Made by a program: the position numbers and the translations under genes
Notes under the pieces: generated by a model
Databases searched by the model: none
Told to the model about the DNA's origin: nothing
The model's input: the letters and a program-made list of their open reading frames with translations, nothing else
Shown here: positions 1 through 8,329 of the stretch, in pieces
How the letters are laid out: every line of letters starts with the position of its first letter
Numbering within the stretch: position 1 is the first letter of the stretch
Origin: Planctomycetota bacterium
GTDB taxonomy: Bacteria > Planctomycetota > UBA11346
Direction: 5' to 3'
Length of the DNA stretch: 36,609 nt
Assembly: GCA_022841245.1 (NCBI GenBank)
Contig: JALHRW010000029.1
Coordinates: 1-36,609 of the forward strand

Positions 1-133
1 CGAGCTCCGCCGCGCCCGGCTCGGGCGAGGCGACCGCGTAGCTGCGGCTGGCGCGCGCCAGCACCCGACCGGCATCGTCGACGAGCAGGGCCTTGGCCCC
101 GCTGGTGCCGACATCGAGCCCGATCACGGCCAT
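1..133 (-). CDS. FGGY-family sugar kinase, N-terminal fragment
   Basis: Only the first 44 codons are present; the gene runs off the left end of the contig. The peptide opens MAVIGLDVGTSGAKALLVDD, the phosphate-1 ATP-binding motif (D-x-GT-S/T-x-x-K) that starts xylulokinase, L-fuculokinase and rhamnulokinase-type proteins. These enzymes phosphorylate a ketose with ATP in the cytoplasm. The ATG shares one base with the stop of the upstream aldolase gene (TGATG), so translation is probably coupled. As the third gene after an isomerase and an aldolase, it is expected to phosphorylate the ketose made by the isomerase before aldol cleavage. The substrate cannot be told from this fragment; xylulokinase-like and fuculokinase-like are both possible. 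Confidence 0.85.
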   Translation of the reverse strand, partial: MAVIGLDVGTSGAKALLVDDAGRVLARASRSYAVASPEPGAAEL

Positions 134-1151
134 CACGCCACCTGCGCGGCCGAGGCCAGATACCACTGCGCCAGGTAGCGCGACGCGATCGCGCGCATGC
201 CGTCGTAGATGATGTGCTGGCGCGCGGCGGTGGTGCAGTGCGAGAGCGCGGCGCGCTCGTCGACCGCGCTCGCCGGGCCGAGCACGCCGGCCTCGCGCAG
301 CCCCTTGGCCGAGACGCCTGCAGCCTTGCCGGCGTGGCGCGCCAGTTCGGCGAGCAGGGCCGGGCTGCTGTCGCGCTCCAACGCGGTCCAGACGTTGCAC
401 TTCACCACGCCGTCGCGGAACAGACCCAGCACCTGCTCGGCCGCCACCGAGCTGGCGCCGTGCAGCACCAGTCGTGGGCCAACCACGCGGCTGATCGCCC
501 GCGCCAGATCGCCATGGTAGCGCAGGGTCGCGGCGCTGGCGCGGTGCTCGGTGCCGAGATTGGCAACCATCAGGTCGACGCCGGTGCGGGCGAAGGCCTC
601 GGCCTGGCCGACCGACGACAGCGGCGAGTCCTCGCTCCCGCCGGCATCGATGATCTCGTCGCAGGCGCCCTCGACCACGATCTCGCGGCCGCGCCGGGCG
701 ACGAAGCGGGCGGTGGCGGCGCAGTTCTCGGCGAAGGGCAGGGTCGAGGCGTCGTACATCACCGAGCTGAACGGCGAGAGGTCCCAGTCCTCGAGCAGCG
801 CGCGGTCGCTGTCGTGCTGCGCGTGGTCGAGGTGCAGCATGCAGTCGACGCGCGGATACGGGCCGTCGGGGCGGGTCAGGACCTGGATGTCGGCCAGGGC
901 CAGGCGCAGCCCGGTGTCCCAGCGCCGGCTGTGGCTGTAGAGCACCGCCTGCGGCCGGTGCGCGTAGGTGATGGTCAGGGCGAGGATGAGCGGGATGCGC
1001 TCCCAGCCGCGCTGCTCGGCCAGCTCCTGCGCCGCCGCCAAGCAGGCCTCGCTGGTGGTCAGGTTCTCGGTGCCGAAGCAGGGCAGGGTCCAGCCGTGCG
1101 CCGCGGCGGCGCGGTACTGGGCGAGGACGGCGTCGCGGCCGGTGATCAGGC

Positions 1152-1155
<4 letters not shown>
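133..1155 (-). CDS. Class II (zinc) ketose-bisphosphate aldolase family protein
   Basis: A 340-aa cytoplasmic TIM-barrel aldolase of the fructose-bisphosphate/tagatose-bisphosphate class II family, slightly longer than KbaY/GatY (about 285 aa). Family landmarks are visible: HLDHAQHDSD with the catalytic Asp110 and zinc ligand His111, Glu162 in VVEGACDE, NLGTEHR with zinc ligand His204, LVLHGASS with His232, and VVKCNVWT (usually K-I-N-x-x-T) with Asn254 for the phosphate/Schiff region. It would cleave a phosphorylated ketose to DHAP and an aldehyde. The ATG overlaps the stop of the isomerase gene (ATGA), and its own stop overlaps the kinase start. The use of this aldolase with a fucose-isomerase-like protein, instead of FucA/RhaD, suggests a non-standard sugar route. 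The family is firm; the substrate is unknown. Confidence 0.85.
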
Positions 1156-2567
<1,412 letters not shown>

Positions 2568-2619
2568 GCCGGCATCGTCGCAGACTCCGGTCGGCGGCGA
2601 TGGACAGGACGGCACCATC
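2568..2619. promoter_or_regulatory. Divergent control region, isomerase operon / PocR-AraC gene
   Basis: The 52 bases between the two divergent start codons must hold the leaders, and probably much of the promoters, of both units. I see no convincing -35/-10 pair or clear operator repeat. The regulatory role is inferred only from the AraC-type gene being divergent from a catabolic operon. If the regulator starts at the later in-frame ATG (2638 or 2656) the region is longer. Confidence 0.35.
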
Positions 2620-3465
2620 ATGGATAATCCGGCACGTATGCCAGATAGTCCAGAAATGCTCCCAGGACTGCTGCGCCAGGCCGGGCCCGAGCTGGCCTCG
2701 GCCCTCGGCCTGCTGCGCCGGCTGTTCGACGTGCGCGTGACCTTCTTCGACCTCGGCGGGGTCGAGGCCGATGGTTTCGAGGTGAAGCCGATCAGCGCGT
2801 ATTGCGCAGCTCGGCGGCGCGACCCCGCTTTCAACGCCCGCTGCCTGGCCTGCGACCGTCGGCACCTCGACGAGGCCAAGCTCGGCCGGCGCATCCGCAT
2901 CTACCGCTGCCACGACGGCCTGGTCGAGGGCGTCATCCCGCTCTACGGCCGCGATGGCGCCTACCTCGGCGCGATCATGTTCGGCCAGCTGCGCCCGGGC
3001 GACGATCCGTCCGCTGGCCGCTCAGCCGCCTGGCAGCGTTTACGCGAACGCCTGCCGCAAGCCGACGACGTGCGCCTGGCCGACCTCGCCGAGCTGCTCA
3101 AGTGGCTGACCGAGCACCTCGCCGCCAACGCCGCCCTGCGCGCCCCGCAGCTGCCGTGGGCCGAGGCCGTGCGCCGCCACCTCGCCGCCCATCTCGGCGA
3201 CAAGCTGACCCTGGCCGGCGTGGCCCGCGCCGTCGGCCGCTCGCCCTCGTTCCTCTCGCACCGCTTCCCCGCCGCCTTCGGCACCAGCTTCGCCCGCCAT
3301 GTGCGCGACCTGCGCCTGGCCGCCGCGCGCAGCCGCCTGGCCCAGGGCGCCTCGCTGCGCCAGGTCGCCGACGAGCTCGGCTTCTGCGACCGCTACCACC
3401 TCTCGCGGGCCTATTCCGCCCACTTCGGCCATCCGCCGCGCGGCACGCCGCTGGCGAGCGGTTGA
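2620..3465 (+). CDS. AraC-family regulator with PocR sensory domain
   Basis: A 281-aa protein. Residues about 25-130 look like a PocR ligand-binding domain, with the pattern YC (Cys62), NARCLACDRRH (Cys75, Cys78) and IYRCHDGLVEGVIPL (Cys97). The C-terminal part, about 185-275, is a double helix-turn-helix AraC domain (LTLAGVARAVGRSPSFLSHR, then LRQVADELGFCDRYHLSRAY). It probably senses a small metabolite and activates the divergent isomerase-aldolase-kinase operon. PocR domains are named after the Salmonella regulator that responds to 1,2-propanediol, a product of fucose and rhamnose fermentation. Three in-frame ATGs (2620, 2638, 2656) are possible starts; the first is used and none has a strong Shine-Dalgarno sequence. 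The family call is firm, the ligand unknown. Confidence 0.85.
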   Translation: MDNPARMPDSPEMLPGLLRQAGPELASALGLLRRLFDVRVTFFDLGGVEADGFEVKPISAYCAARRRDPAFNARCLACDRRHLDEAKLGRRIRIYRCHDGLVEGVIPLYGRDGAYLGAIMFGQLRPGDDPSAGRSAAWQRLRERLPQADDVRLADLAELLKWLTEHLAANAALRAPQLPWAEAVRRHLAAHLGDKLTLAGVARAVGRSPSFLSHRFPAAFGTSFARHVRDLRLAAARSRLAQGASLRQVADELGFCDRYHLSRAYSAHFGHPPRGTPLASG

Positions 3466-3542
3466 GCATGCCCGCACCCGCTGGTGTGCATTCGATCAGC
3501 CCCGGCACTGGCGCCGGCCCGCAGGGCGTGGGATGCTCCGGC

Positions 3543-4205
3543 ATGCCCGTACCCACCGACCTGCTGCGCACGTGGCTCGGAACCCAGCCGTGGCTCGAGG
3601 CCCAGCTGGCGCGCGTCGCGGCCGGCGACGCACGCGCCCTGTTCCTCGGCCTCGGGCTGGCTGGACGCAAGGTCGGGCGAACACCACTCGCCGTCGACGC
3701 TGCCGCCGCCGAGAGCGCCCGGCCGGGCTGGCGGCCGGCCGGCTGGAGCACCGACCAGGCGGCGCGCACGCTGCTGGTCCTTGCCCTGCCCGCGACCGAC
3801 GCGACGGCCTGGCTGGCGACGCTCGATCGCTGCTTCCATGCCGGCACGGTCGAGGAGCTGGTCGCTCTGTACCAGACCCTGCCGCTGCTGCCGCATCAGG
3901 AGCTGCTCGACCTGCGCGCCGCCGAGGGCGTGCGCAACGCCATGACCCCGGTGTTCGCCGCGGTCGCGCTCGACAATCCGTTTCCGGCCGAACGCCTGTC
4001 CGACGGTGCCTTCGACCAGATGGTGCTGAAGTGCTTCTTCAACGGCCTCGACAGCCGCCGCATCGTCGGCCTCGACCGGCGGCGCAACGCCGAGCTCGGC
4101 CGCATGCTGGCGAACTACGCGCGCGAACGGCGCCTCGCCAGCCGCCCCGTCGACCCCGCCCTTCCCCCCCTGGCCCGTGCCTGCGGCGCGGCCTGCGAGG
4201 ACTGA
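3543..4205 (+). CDS. eboA: EboA domain-containing protein
   Basis: A 220-aa soluble protein recognised as EboA by its C-terminal block, NAMTPVFAAVALDNPFP, then FDQMVLKCFFNGLDSRRIVGLDRRRNAELGRMLANYARER (about residues 132-200), the most conserved part of the family. EboA has no known catalytic activity. In the ebo cluster of cyanobacteria, several other bacterial groups and the plastids of eustigmatophyte algae it always travels with other ebo genes, and in the scytonemin pathway the cluster is needed to move a precursor to the periplasm. The next gene, eboB, follows after 3 bases. An in-frame ATG at 3468, just after the regulator's stop, would add 25 residues; ATG 3543 is preferred because the extension looks non-conserved and Gly/Pro-rich. 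Confidence 0.8.
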   Translation: MPVPTDLLRTWLGTQPWLEAQLARVAAGDARALFLGLGLAGRKVGRTPLAVDAAAAESARPGWRPAGWSTDQAARTLLVLALPATDATAWLATLDRCFHAGTVEELVALYQTLPLLPHQELLDLRAAEGVRNAMTPVFAAVALDNPFPAERLSDGAFDQMVLKCFFNGLDSRRIVGLDRRRNAELGRMLANYARERRLASRPVDPALPPLARACGAACED

Positions 4206-4208
4206 CCC

Positions 4209-5111
4209 ATGACCGACGATCTCCTGCTCATCGACCCCCACGTGCACATGTCGGCACGCACCACCGACGACTACGAGGCGATGCGCGCCGCCGGCGTGCG
4301 CGCGGTGATCGAGCCGGCTTTCTGGCTCGGCCAGCCGCGCACCCGGGTCGGCTCGTTCGAGGACTACTACGCCAGCCTGGTCGGCTGGGAGCGCTTCCGC
4401 GCCGGCCAGTTCGGCATGCGCCACTACTGCACCATCGGGCTGAACTCCAAGGAGGCGAACGACGAGCGCCTGGCCGCCGAGGTGCTCGAGATCCTGCCGC
4501 TGTGGCTGGGCAAGGACGGCGTGGTCGCGGTCGGCGAGATCGGCTTCGACGACCAGACCGCGGCCGAGGAGAAGGCCTTCCGCGCGCAGCTGGAACTCGC
4601 CAAGGAAGTCGATCTGCCGGTGATGATCCACACCCCGCACCGCGACAAGGGCCGCGGCACCACCCGCTCGATGGACATCTGCCTCGAACACGGCCTGCCG
4701 CCGGGGCGCGTCATCGTCGACCACAACACCGAGGAGACCGTCGCCGAGACGCTGGAGCGCGGCTTCTGGGCCGCCTTCACCCTCTACCCGCGCACCAAGA
4801 TGGGTTCCGAGCGCATGGTCGAGGTGGTGCGCCGCTACGGCTCCGAGCGCATCATCGTCGACAGCAGCGCCGACTGGGGCGTGTCCGATCCGCTGGCGGT
4901 GCCGAAGACCGCGCGGCTGATGCTGCAGCGCGGCATCCCGCGCGAACAGGTCGAGACCACCTGCTACCGCAACGCCATCGCCGCCTACGCCCTCGACGAG
5001 CGCGACTGGCTGAGCCCGCCGCCGATCGACCAGCGCGTGCTGTTCAGCGGCAACAGCGTGCTGCGCGGGCAGGCGCCGGCGGTGCCGCAGTCGGCGCGGA
5101 CGGTCGAGTAG
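4209..5111 (+). CDS. eboB: TatD-family metal-dependent hydrolase, EboB
   Basis: A 300-aa amidohydrolase-fold protein of the TatD type. Metal-binding features in order are IDPHVHM (His11, His13), VGEIGFDDQ (Glu), MIHTPH (His), IVDHNTEE (His) and DSSADWGVSDP (final Asp). The long block VEPAFWLGQ/RVGSFEDYYASL near the N-terminus is typical of the EboB subgroup and not of TatD DNases. It starts 3 bases after eboA. In complete ebo clusters the next genes are a UbiA-type prenyltransferase (eboC), a dehydroquinate-synthase-like protein (eboD), a TIM-barrel protein (eboE) and a phosphodiesterase (eboF). None is here, so eboC-F are elsewhere or lost. The biochemical substrate is not established. Confidence 0.85.
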   Translation: MTDDLLLIDPHVHMSARTTDDYEAMRAAGVRAVIEPAFWLGQPRTRVGSFEDYYASLVGWERFRAGQFGMRHYCTIGLNSKEANDERLAAEVLEILPLWLGKDGVVAVGEIGFDDQTAAEEKAFRAQLELAKEVDLPVMIHTPHRDKGRGTTRSMDICLEHGLPPGRVIVDHNTEETVAETLERGFWAAFTLYPRTKMGSERMVEVVRRYGSERIIVDSSADWGVSDPLAVPKTARLMLQRGIPREQVETTCYRNAIAAYALDERDWLSPPPIDQRVLFSGNSVLRGQAPAVPQSARTVE

Positions 5112-5170
5112 TTCGCACTCTGCCAGGGGAGTGGCTCGGCGCCTCCGCGAAGACCCCCACCTAGCCAGTG

Positions 5171-5224
5171 CCAGCAGCCAGCGGCCAGCAGCCAGCGGCC
5201 AGCAACCAGCGGCCAGCGGCCAGC
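5171..5224 (+). repeat. Heptanucleotide tandem repeat (CCAGCNN), array 1
   Basis: Eight CCAGC cores begin exactly every 7 bases at 5171, 5178, 5185, 5192, 5199, 5206, 5213 and 5220. The two variable bases are AG, GG or AA. The array lies between eboB and the GYF_2 gene. The same unit recurs at six other places in the window. Confidence 0.95.
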
Positions 5225-5230
5225 GACCCA

Positions 5231-5248
5231 GGTTGCGAAGTCGCAACC
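5231..5248. promoter_or_regulatory. Perfect inverted repeat upstream of the GYF_2 gene
   Basis: GGTTGCGA-AG-TCGCAACC is a perfect 8+8 palindrome with a 2-base centre, which could also fold as a 7-bp stem with an AAGT loop. It ends 20 bases before the start codon at 5268 and 8 bases before the AGGA Shine-Dalgarno sequence. It could be an operator or an mRNA hairpin; there is no T-run, so it is probably not an intrinsic terminator. Confidence 0.45.
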
Positions 5249-5267
5249 CAGTGCCTAGGATGACGCC

Positions 5268-6275
5268 ATGCCTGCTCCGGCACCGAAGACCTTCTATGTC
5301 ATCACCACGCGCGGTGACGTCGGCCCATACACCCGGGCCGAGCTGCGCGACCAGCTGCACGCTGGCGCGGTGCGGGCCGAGGATCGGGTACGCAACGCCT
5401 TCGGCCGGCCGCTCGGGACCGTCGCCGATGCCCTGTCGGACGCCATCAGCAGCGGCCGCACCCCCGCCCAAAGCGGCCCGCCAGTTGCGGACCCGCCGGC
5501 GCATCGGGCCGCACCGCGCCGCTCGCCGGCGCCGCTGATCGTAGGCCTGGCTGCCGCCGCCCTGGTCGGGGCCATCATCCTGTTCAGCGCTCTGTCGCGC
5601 CCCGAAGTCCCAGCGCCGACCCCAACTCCGCCGTCAGCGCCGGCCGCTCCCGACCTGCCGGCCGACGCCGCACCCGTCCCGACGCCTATCGCCAAGCCGC
5701 TGCCCGACGGCGCCCTGCCCGACGGCTGGAGCTTCCTCGACCTCGGGGACGCCCGGCCCAAGGGCAAGGCGACCTTCACGGGTGGAACCTGGACGCTCGA
5801 CGGCGGCGGCGAGGACATCTGGGGAGGGCGGGACGAATGCGGCTTCGTCCACCGCGAATCCCGCGGCGACTTCACCATGATCATCCGCGTCGTGTCGACC
5901 CAGAACACGCATGAGTGGGACAAGATCGGCATGATGGTCCGCTCCTCGCTCGATGCCTCGTCGGCCATGGTCGGCCTGACCGTCACCCATCAGGGCAGGG
6001 TGCAGTTCGTGCGGCGCCATCGCGACTCGGGCTCGATCGAAGGGGTCGGCGATACCACCGTCAGCCTGCCCACGTGGCTCCAGCTGACCCGTCGTGGCAG
6101 CACCTATGGCGGCCACTGGTCGAGCGACGGCACAACCTGGACCGCAGTCGGCGACAAGCAGGACGTCGGCAACGTGGCCACCACCGCCCGGCTGGGCCTG
6201 GCGGTGTGCAGCCACAACCGCTCGGTCGCCAACCGGGCCGTCTTCGACAACGTCAGCGTGACCGCACCCCGCTGA
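5268..6275 (+). CDS. GYF_2 domain membrane protein with ConA-like (DUF1349-type) C-terminal domain
   Basis: A 335-aa protein in three parts. Residues about 8-55 form a GYF_2 domain (YVITTRGDVGPYTRAELRDQ, the dG-x-x-GPY-x-x-x-EL signature). After a Pro/Ala-rich linker, residues about 87-109 form one transmembrane helix (IVGLAAAALVGAIILFSALS), followed by a second Pro-rich linker. Residues about 145-335 resemble the DUF1349/laminin-G-like jelly rolls common in Planctomycetota, with EWDKIGMMVRSSLDASSAMV and VQFVRRHRDSG as recognisable blocks. The expected topology is GYF inside and jelly roll outside. GYF_2 may bind proline-rich peptides; the outer domain may bind carbohydrate. AGGA at 5257-5260 is well placed for the ATG. 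The role is unknown. Confidence 0.75.
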   Translation: MPAPAPKTFYVITTRGDVGPYTRAELRDQLHAGAVRAEDRVRNAFGRPLGTVADALSDAISSGRTPAQSGPPVADPPAHRAAPRRSPAPLIVGLAAAALVGAIILFSALSRPEVPAPTPTPPSAPAAPDLPADAAPVPTPIAKPLPDGALPDGWSFLDLGDARPKGKATFTGGTWTLDGGGEDIWGGRDECGFVHRESRGDFTMIIRVVSTQNTHEWDKIGMMVRSSLDASSAMVGLTVTHQGRVQFVRRHRDSGSIEGVGDTTVSLPTWLQLTRRGSTYGGHWSSDGTTWTAVGDKQDVGNVATTARLGLAVCSHNRSVANRAVFDNVSVTAPR

Positions 6276-6461
6276 TCCGGACTTGCCCAGGACCCGGCGG
6301 GTTCATACTGGTCAGGCTACAGCAGTGGCGAACTTCGGCGCAGATGATTTTGCAGATGCCATCCCCGACATCCGTCGAGCGCCGATCCAACACGTGGCCG
6401 TCCCATGCCACTGCCATCCCCGGGACGTCCGCACACCGCCGCTTGTTGCGGCCAACTGAAT

Positions 6462-6467
6462 AGGAGG
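6462..6467 (+). promoter_or_regulatory. Consensus ribosome-binding site fixing a GTG start
   Basis: AGGAGG, five bases before GTG 6473, decides the start of the cold-shock gene. No ATG in that frame is usable without losing the first beta-strand of the cold-shock domain. Confidence 0.85.
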
Positions 6468-6472
6468 CACCT

Positions 6473-6964
6473 GTGCCCACTGGAACCGTCGTCCGTTTCG
6501 ATCGCCGTCGTGGTTACGGCTTCATCCAGCCCGATGACCAGGGCGAGGATGTCTTCGTCCACCAGAACAACATCCAGATGGAAGGCTTCCGCTTCCTCGA
6601 CGTGGGCGAACGCGTCCAGTTCGAGATGGAAGTCGGCGACAAGGGCATGAAGGCCGTCTCCGTCACCCTGACCGAGCCGCGCAAGCCGCGCCCGGAAGGC
6701 GACTTCGGCGGCCAGGGCGACTTCGGCGGCCAGCAGGGCGGCGGCTACGGCGATCGCGGCGGCTACGAGGACCGTCCGGCTCCCCGTGAACGTCGTGAGT
6801 ACGCCCCGCGCGCAGCCGCCCCCCGTGGCCCCGCCGGCGGCGACGACCGTGGCAACCGCAAGCTCGAGCGCCTGATCTCGATCCTGGTCGAGAAGGGCGT
6901 CATCGCGCCCGGTGAGATCGATGGCATCGTTGCGGCCGCGGCCGCGGCCGAAGCCAAGGTTTGA
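6473..6964 (+). CDS. Cold-shock domain protein with RG-rich linker and SHOCT-like tail
   Basis: A 163-aa nucleic-acid chaperone, more than twice the usual 65-70 aa. Residues 1-68 are a cold-shock OB fold with RNP1 GYGFIQPDD and RNP2 DVFVHQNNI. Residues about 72-130 are Gly/Arg-rich and low-complexity (two GDFGGQ repeats, RGGYEDR, PRERREY), suggesting extra RNA contact or condensate-like behaviour. The last 30 residues (RKLERLISILVEKGVIAPGE) form a short helix pair resembling a SHOCT domain, often an oligomerisation tail. Translation starts at GTG behind a perfect Shine-Dalgarno sequence. A strong terminator follows 23 bases after the stop, so it is probably a single-gene unit. The 197-base upstream gap may carry a long leader as in other csp genes. 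Confidence 0.9.
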   Translation: MPTGTVVRFDRRRGYGFIQPDDQGEDVFVHQNNIQMEGFRFLDVGERVQFEMEVGDKGMKAVSVTLTEPRKPRPEGDFGGQGDFGGQQGGGYGDRGGYEDRPAPRERREYAPRAAAPRGPAGGDDRGNRKLERLISILVEKGVIAPGEIDGIVAAAAAAEAKV

Positions 6965-6987
6965 GAATCCGGTAGCCCGGAAGCACG

Positions 6988-7023
6988 CGACCCCCGGCCG
7001 ATGGCCGGGGGTCGTTGTGTTTG
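6988..7023 (+). terminator. Intrinsic terminator of the cold-shock gene
   Basis: A 12-bp perfect stem, CGACCCCCGGCC / GGCCGGGGGTCG (6988-6999 and 7003-7014), with a GAT loop, is followed by TTGTGTTTG. It lies 23 bases after the stop codon. The stem could also act for the convergent URO-D gene, but the T-rich tail is on the + side only. Confidence 0.85.
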
Positions 7024-7026
7024 GGG

Positions 7027-7082
7027 GCTGGTCGCTGGTGGCTGGTGGCTGGTAGCTGGTCGCTGGTAGCGCTGGTCGCTGG
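7027..7082 (-). repeat. Heptanucleotide tandem repeat, array 2 (GCTGG orientation)
   Basis: Eight GCTGG cores, at 7027, 7034, 7041, 7048, 7055, 7062, 7071 and 7078. Spacing is 7 except for one 9-base step. The array lies between two convergent genes, directly behind the terminator. Variable bases are TC, TG or TA. Confidence 0.95.
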
Positions 7083-7088
7083 CCTCGA

Positions 7089-7106
7089 CGCGGGCTGAAG
7101 CCCGCG
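7089..7106. repeat. REP-like palindrome / possible terminator hairpin
   Basis: CGCGGGC-TGAA-GCCCGCG forms a 7-bp stem with a 4-base loop, 20 bases beyond the stop of the leftward URO-D gene. Motifs of this kind are common as extragenic palindromes in GC-rich bacteria. Read leftwards it could end or protect the URO-D transcript, but no T-tract is seen. Confidence 0.5.
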
Positions 7107-7125
7107 CTCCTGGGTTGACCGTGGT

Positions 7126-8280
7126 TCAGCCCAGCGCGCGGAGCTTGTCGGTGTAGTAGCGGACGAGATCCCACTCCGCATCCGGCGCAATGCGATGGTC
7201 CGGGCACGGAATGAATCCGCCCAGCGCGATGATCGGCTTCAGCCGTTCGATCTCGGCATCGATCGAGGCGCGATCGTGGGCGAACACCACCTTGTCCATG
7301 CCGCCGACGCCGCGCACCGTGCGGCCGTACTTGGCGCGCCACGGCTGCAGGCTGGCGCGCCAGGTGCCGACCTCGATCGGGAACATGGTGTTCACCCCGG
7401 CCTCCAGCCAGTAGGGCAGCAGCGCGTCGACCTTGCCGTCGCAGTCGAGCGAGACGATGTCGATGCCGTGCTTCGCCAGCAGCGCGGTGATGCGGGCGTA
7501 GTGCGGCACGACGATGCGGCCGAAGACCTTGGGTGCGATCAGCGGGCCGCTCTTGTAACAGATGTCCTCCCAGAAATGGCCGAAGTCGAAGCGCGCGCCG
7601 CCAGCCAGCGCGCGTTCGATGCACTGGTAGCAGAGGTCGGCGCTGACCGTGACGATCTCCTCCAGCAGGTCGGGGTCATCGGCGGCGAGGTAGCTGAGCC
7701 CCTCGACGCCGACGATGTTGCGGATCGTGCCGATCAAGCTGCCGCAGTGGATGCCGAGGTGGAAGTTGCGCGCATCAGCCTTGAGGAAGGCCTCGCCGCC
7801 GTCGGCGAAAGCCGGCCAGTCGCCGGCCGAGCGGCGCACGCGGGCGCGATCGACGCGGTCGGTGTGCCAGGCGTAGCGCGCGCGATAGTGCTCCTCCCAG
7901 GTGGCGCGGTCGGTCAGCAGGTGGGCGATCTCGGCCGGGATCGAACCGGCCTCGGGCATCTCCAGGACGATGACGCCGTCGCCGTTGCGGACATGGCGTG
8001 AGCCGTCGGGCAGCTGCTTGACCACCTCGCGGGTGAAGCCGGGGCGCAGACCGACGTCCATGTGGAAGCAGCTGTACCAGTTGACATCGAAGCCGAGGCG
8101 TCGCCCGATCTCGGCGTCGGCGTCGTTGCCGTCGCCCCACGAGCGCGCCAGCTCGGCCGGCAGGTGTCCTTCCGCCGCCCACTTGGCCAGCGTCTCGTGC
8201 CAGAAGCCGAAGTGGACGATGGGCAGACGATCGGCGGGCTGGTAGCGCAGCACGGCAAGGGCGCGGGCACGGTCGTTCAT
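7126..8280 (-). CDS. Uroporphyrinogen decarboxylase (URO-D) family protein
   Basis: A 384-aa TIM-barrel protein. The start MNDRARALAVLRYQPADRLP matches the usual N-terminus of stand-alone URO-D family proteins, as do GIHCGSLIGTIRNIVGVEGL, DFGHFWEDICYKSGPLIAP, IDIVSLDCDGKVDALLPYWL and GGFIPCPDHRIAPD. This subgroup is abundant in PVC bacteria and outside haem operons. It is related to HemE and to corrinoid methyltransferases, and its substrates are mostly unknown. Haem synthesis is unlikely because the gene stands alone with an AraC regulator. The final Cys/His region (CPDH) could bind zinc, as in methyltransferase relatives. An in-frame ATG at 8298 would add six residues; 8280 fits the family better. 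It is divergent from the AraC gene at 8330. Confidence 0.85.
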   Translation of the reverse strand: MNDRARALAVLRYQPADRLPIVHFGFWHETLAKWAAEGHLPAELARSWGDGNDADAEIGRRLGFDVNWYSCFHMDVGLRPGFTREVVKQLPDGSRHVRNGDGVIVLEMPEAGSIPAEIAHLLTDRATWEEHYRARYAWHTDRVDRARVRRSAGDWPAFADGGEAFLKADARNFHLGIHCGSLIGTIRNIVGVEGLSYLAADDPDLLEEIVTVSADLCYQCIERALAGGARFDFGHFWEDICYKSGPLIAPKVFGRIVVPHYARITALLAKHGIDIVSLDCDGKVDALLPYWLEAGVNTMFPIEVGTWRASLQPWRAKYGRTVRGVGGMDKVVFAHDRASIDAEIERLKPIIALGGFIPCPDHRIAPDAEWDLVRYYTDKLRALG

Positions 8281-8329
8281 GGCGGGGGCTGGGGTCATGC
8301 CGTGATCATACGCCCATCCAGGCCGAACC

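Noticed and set aside
3411-5504. A 697-codon leftward open frame across eboA, eboB and the GYF_2 gene
   Set aside because: It lies opposite recognisable ebo genes and crosses their intergenic repeats; the translation has no recognisable family.
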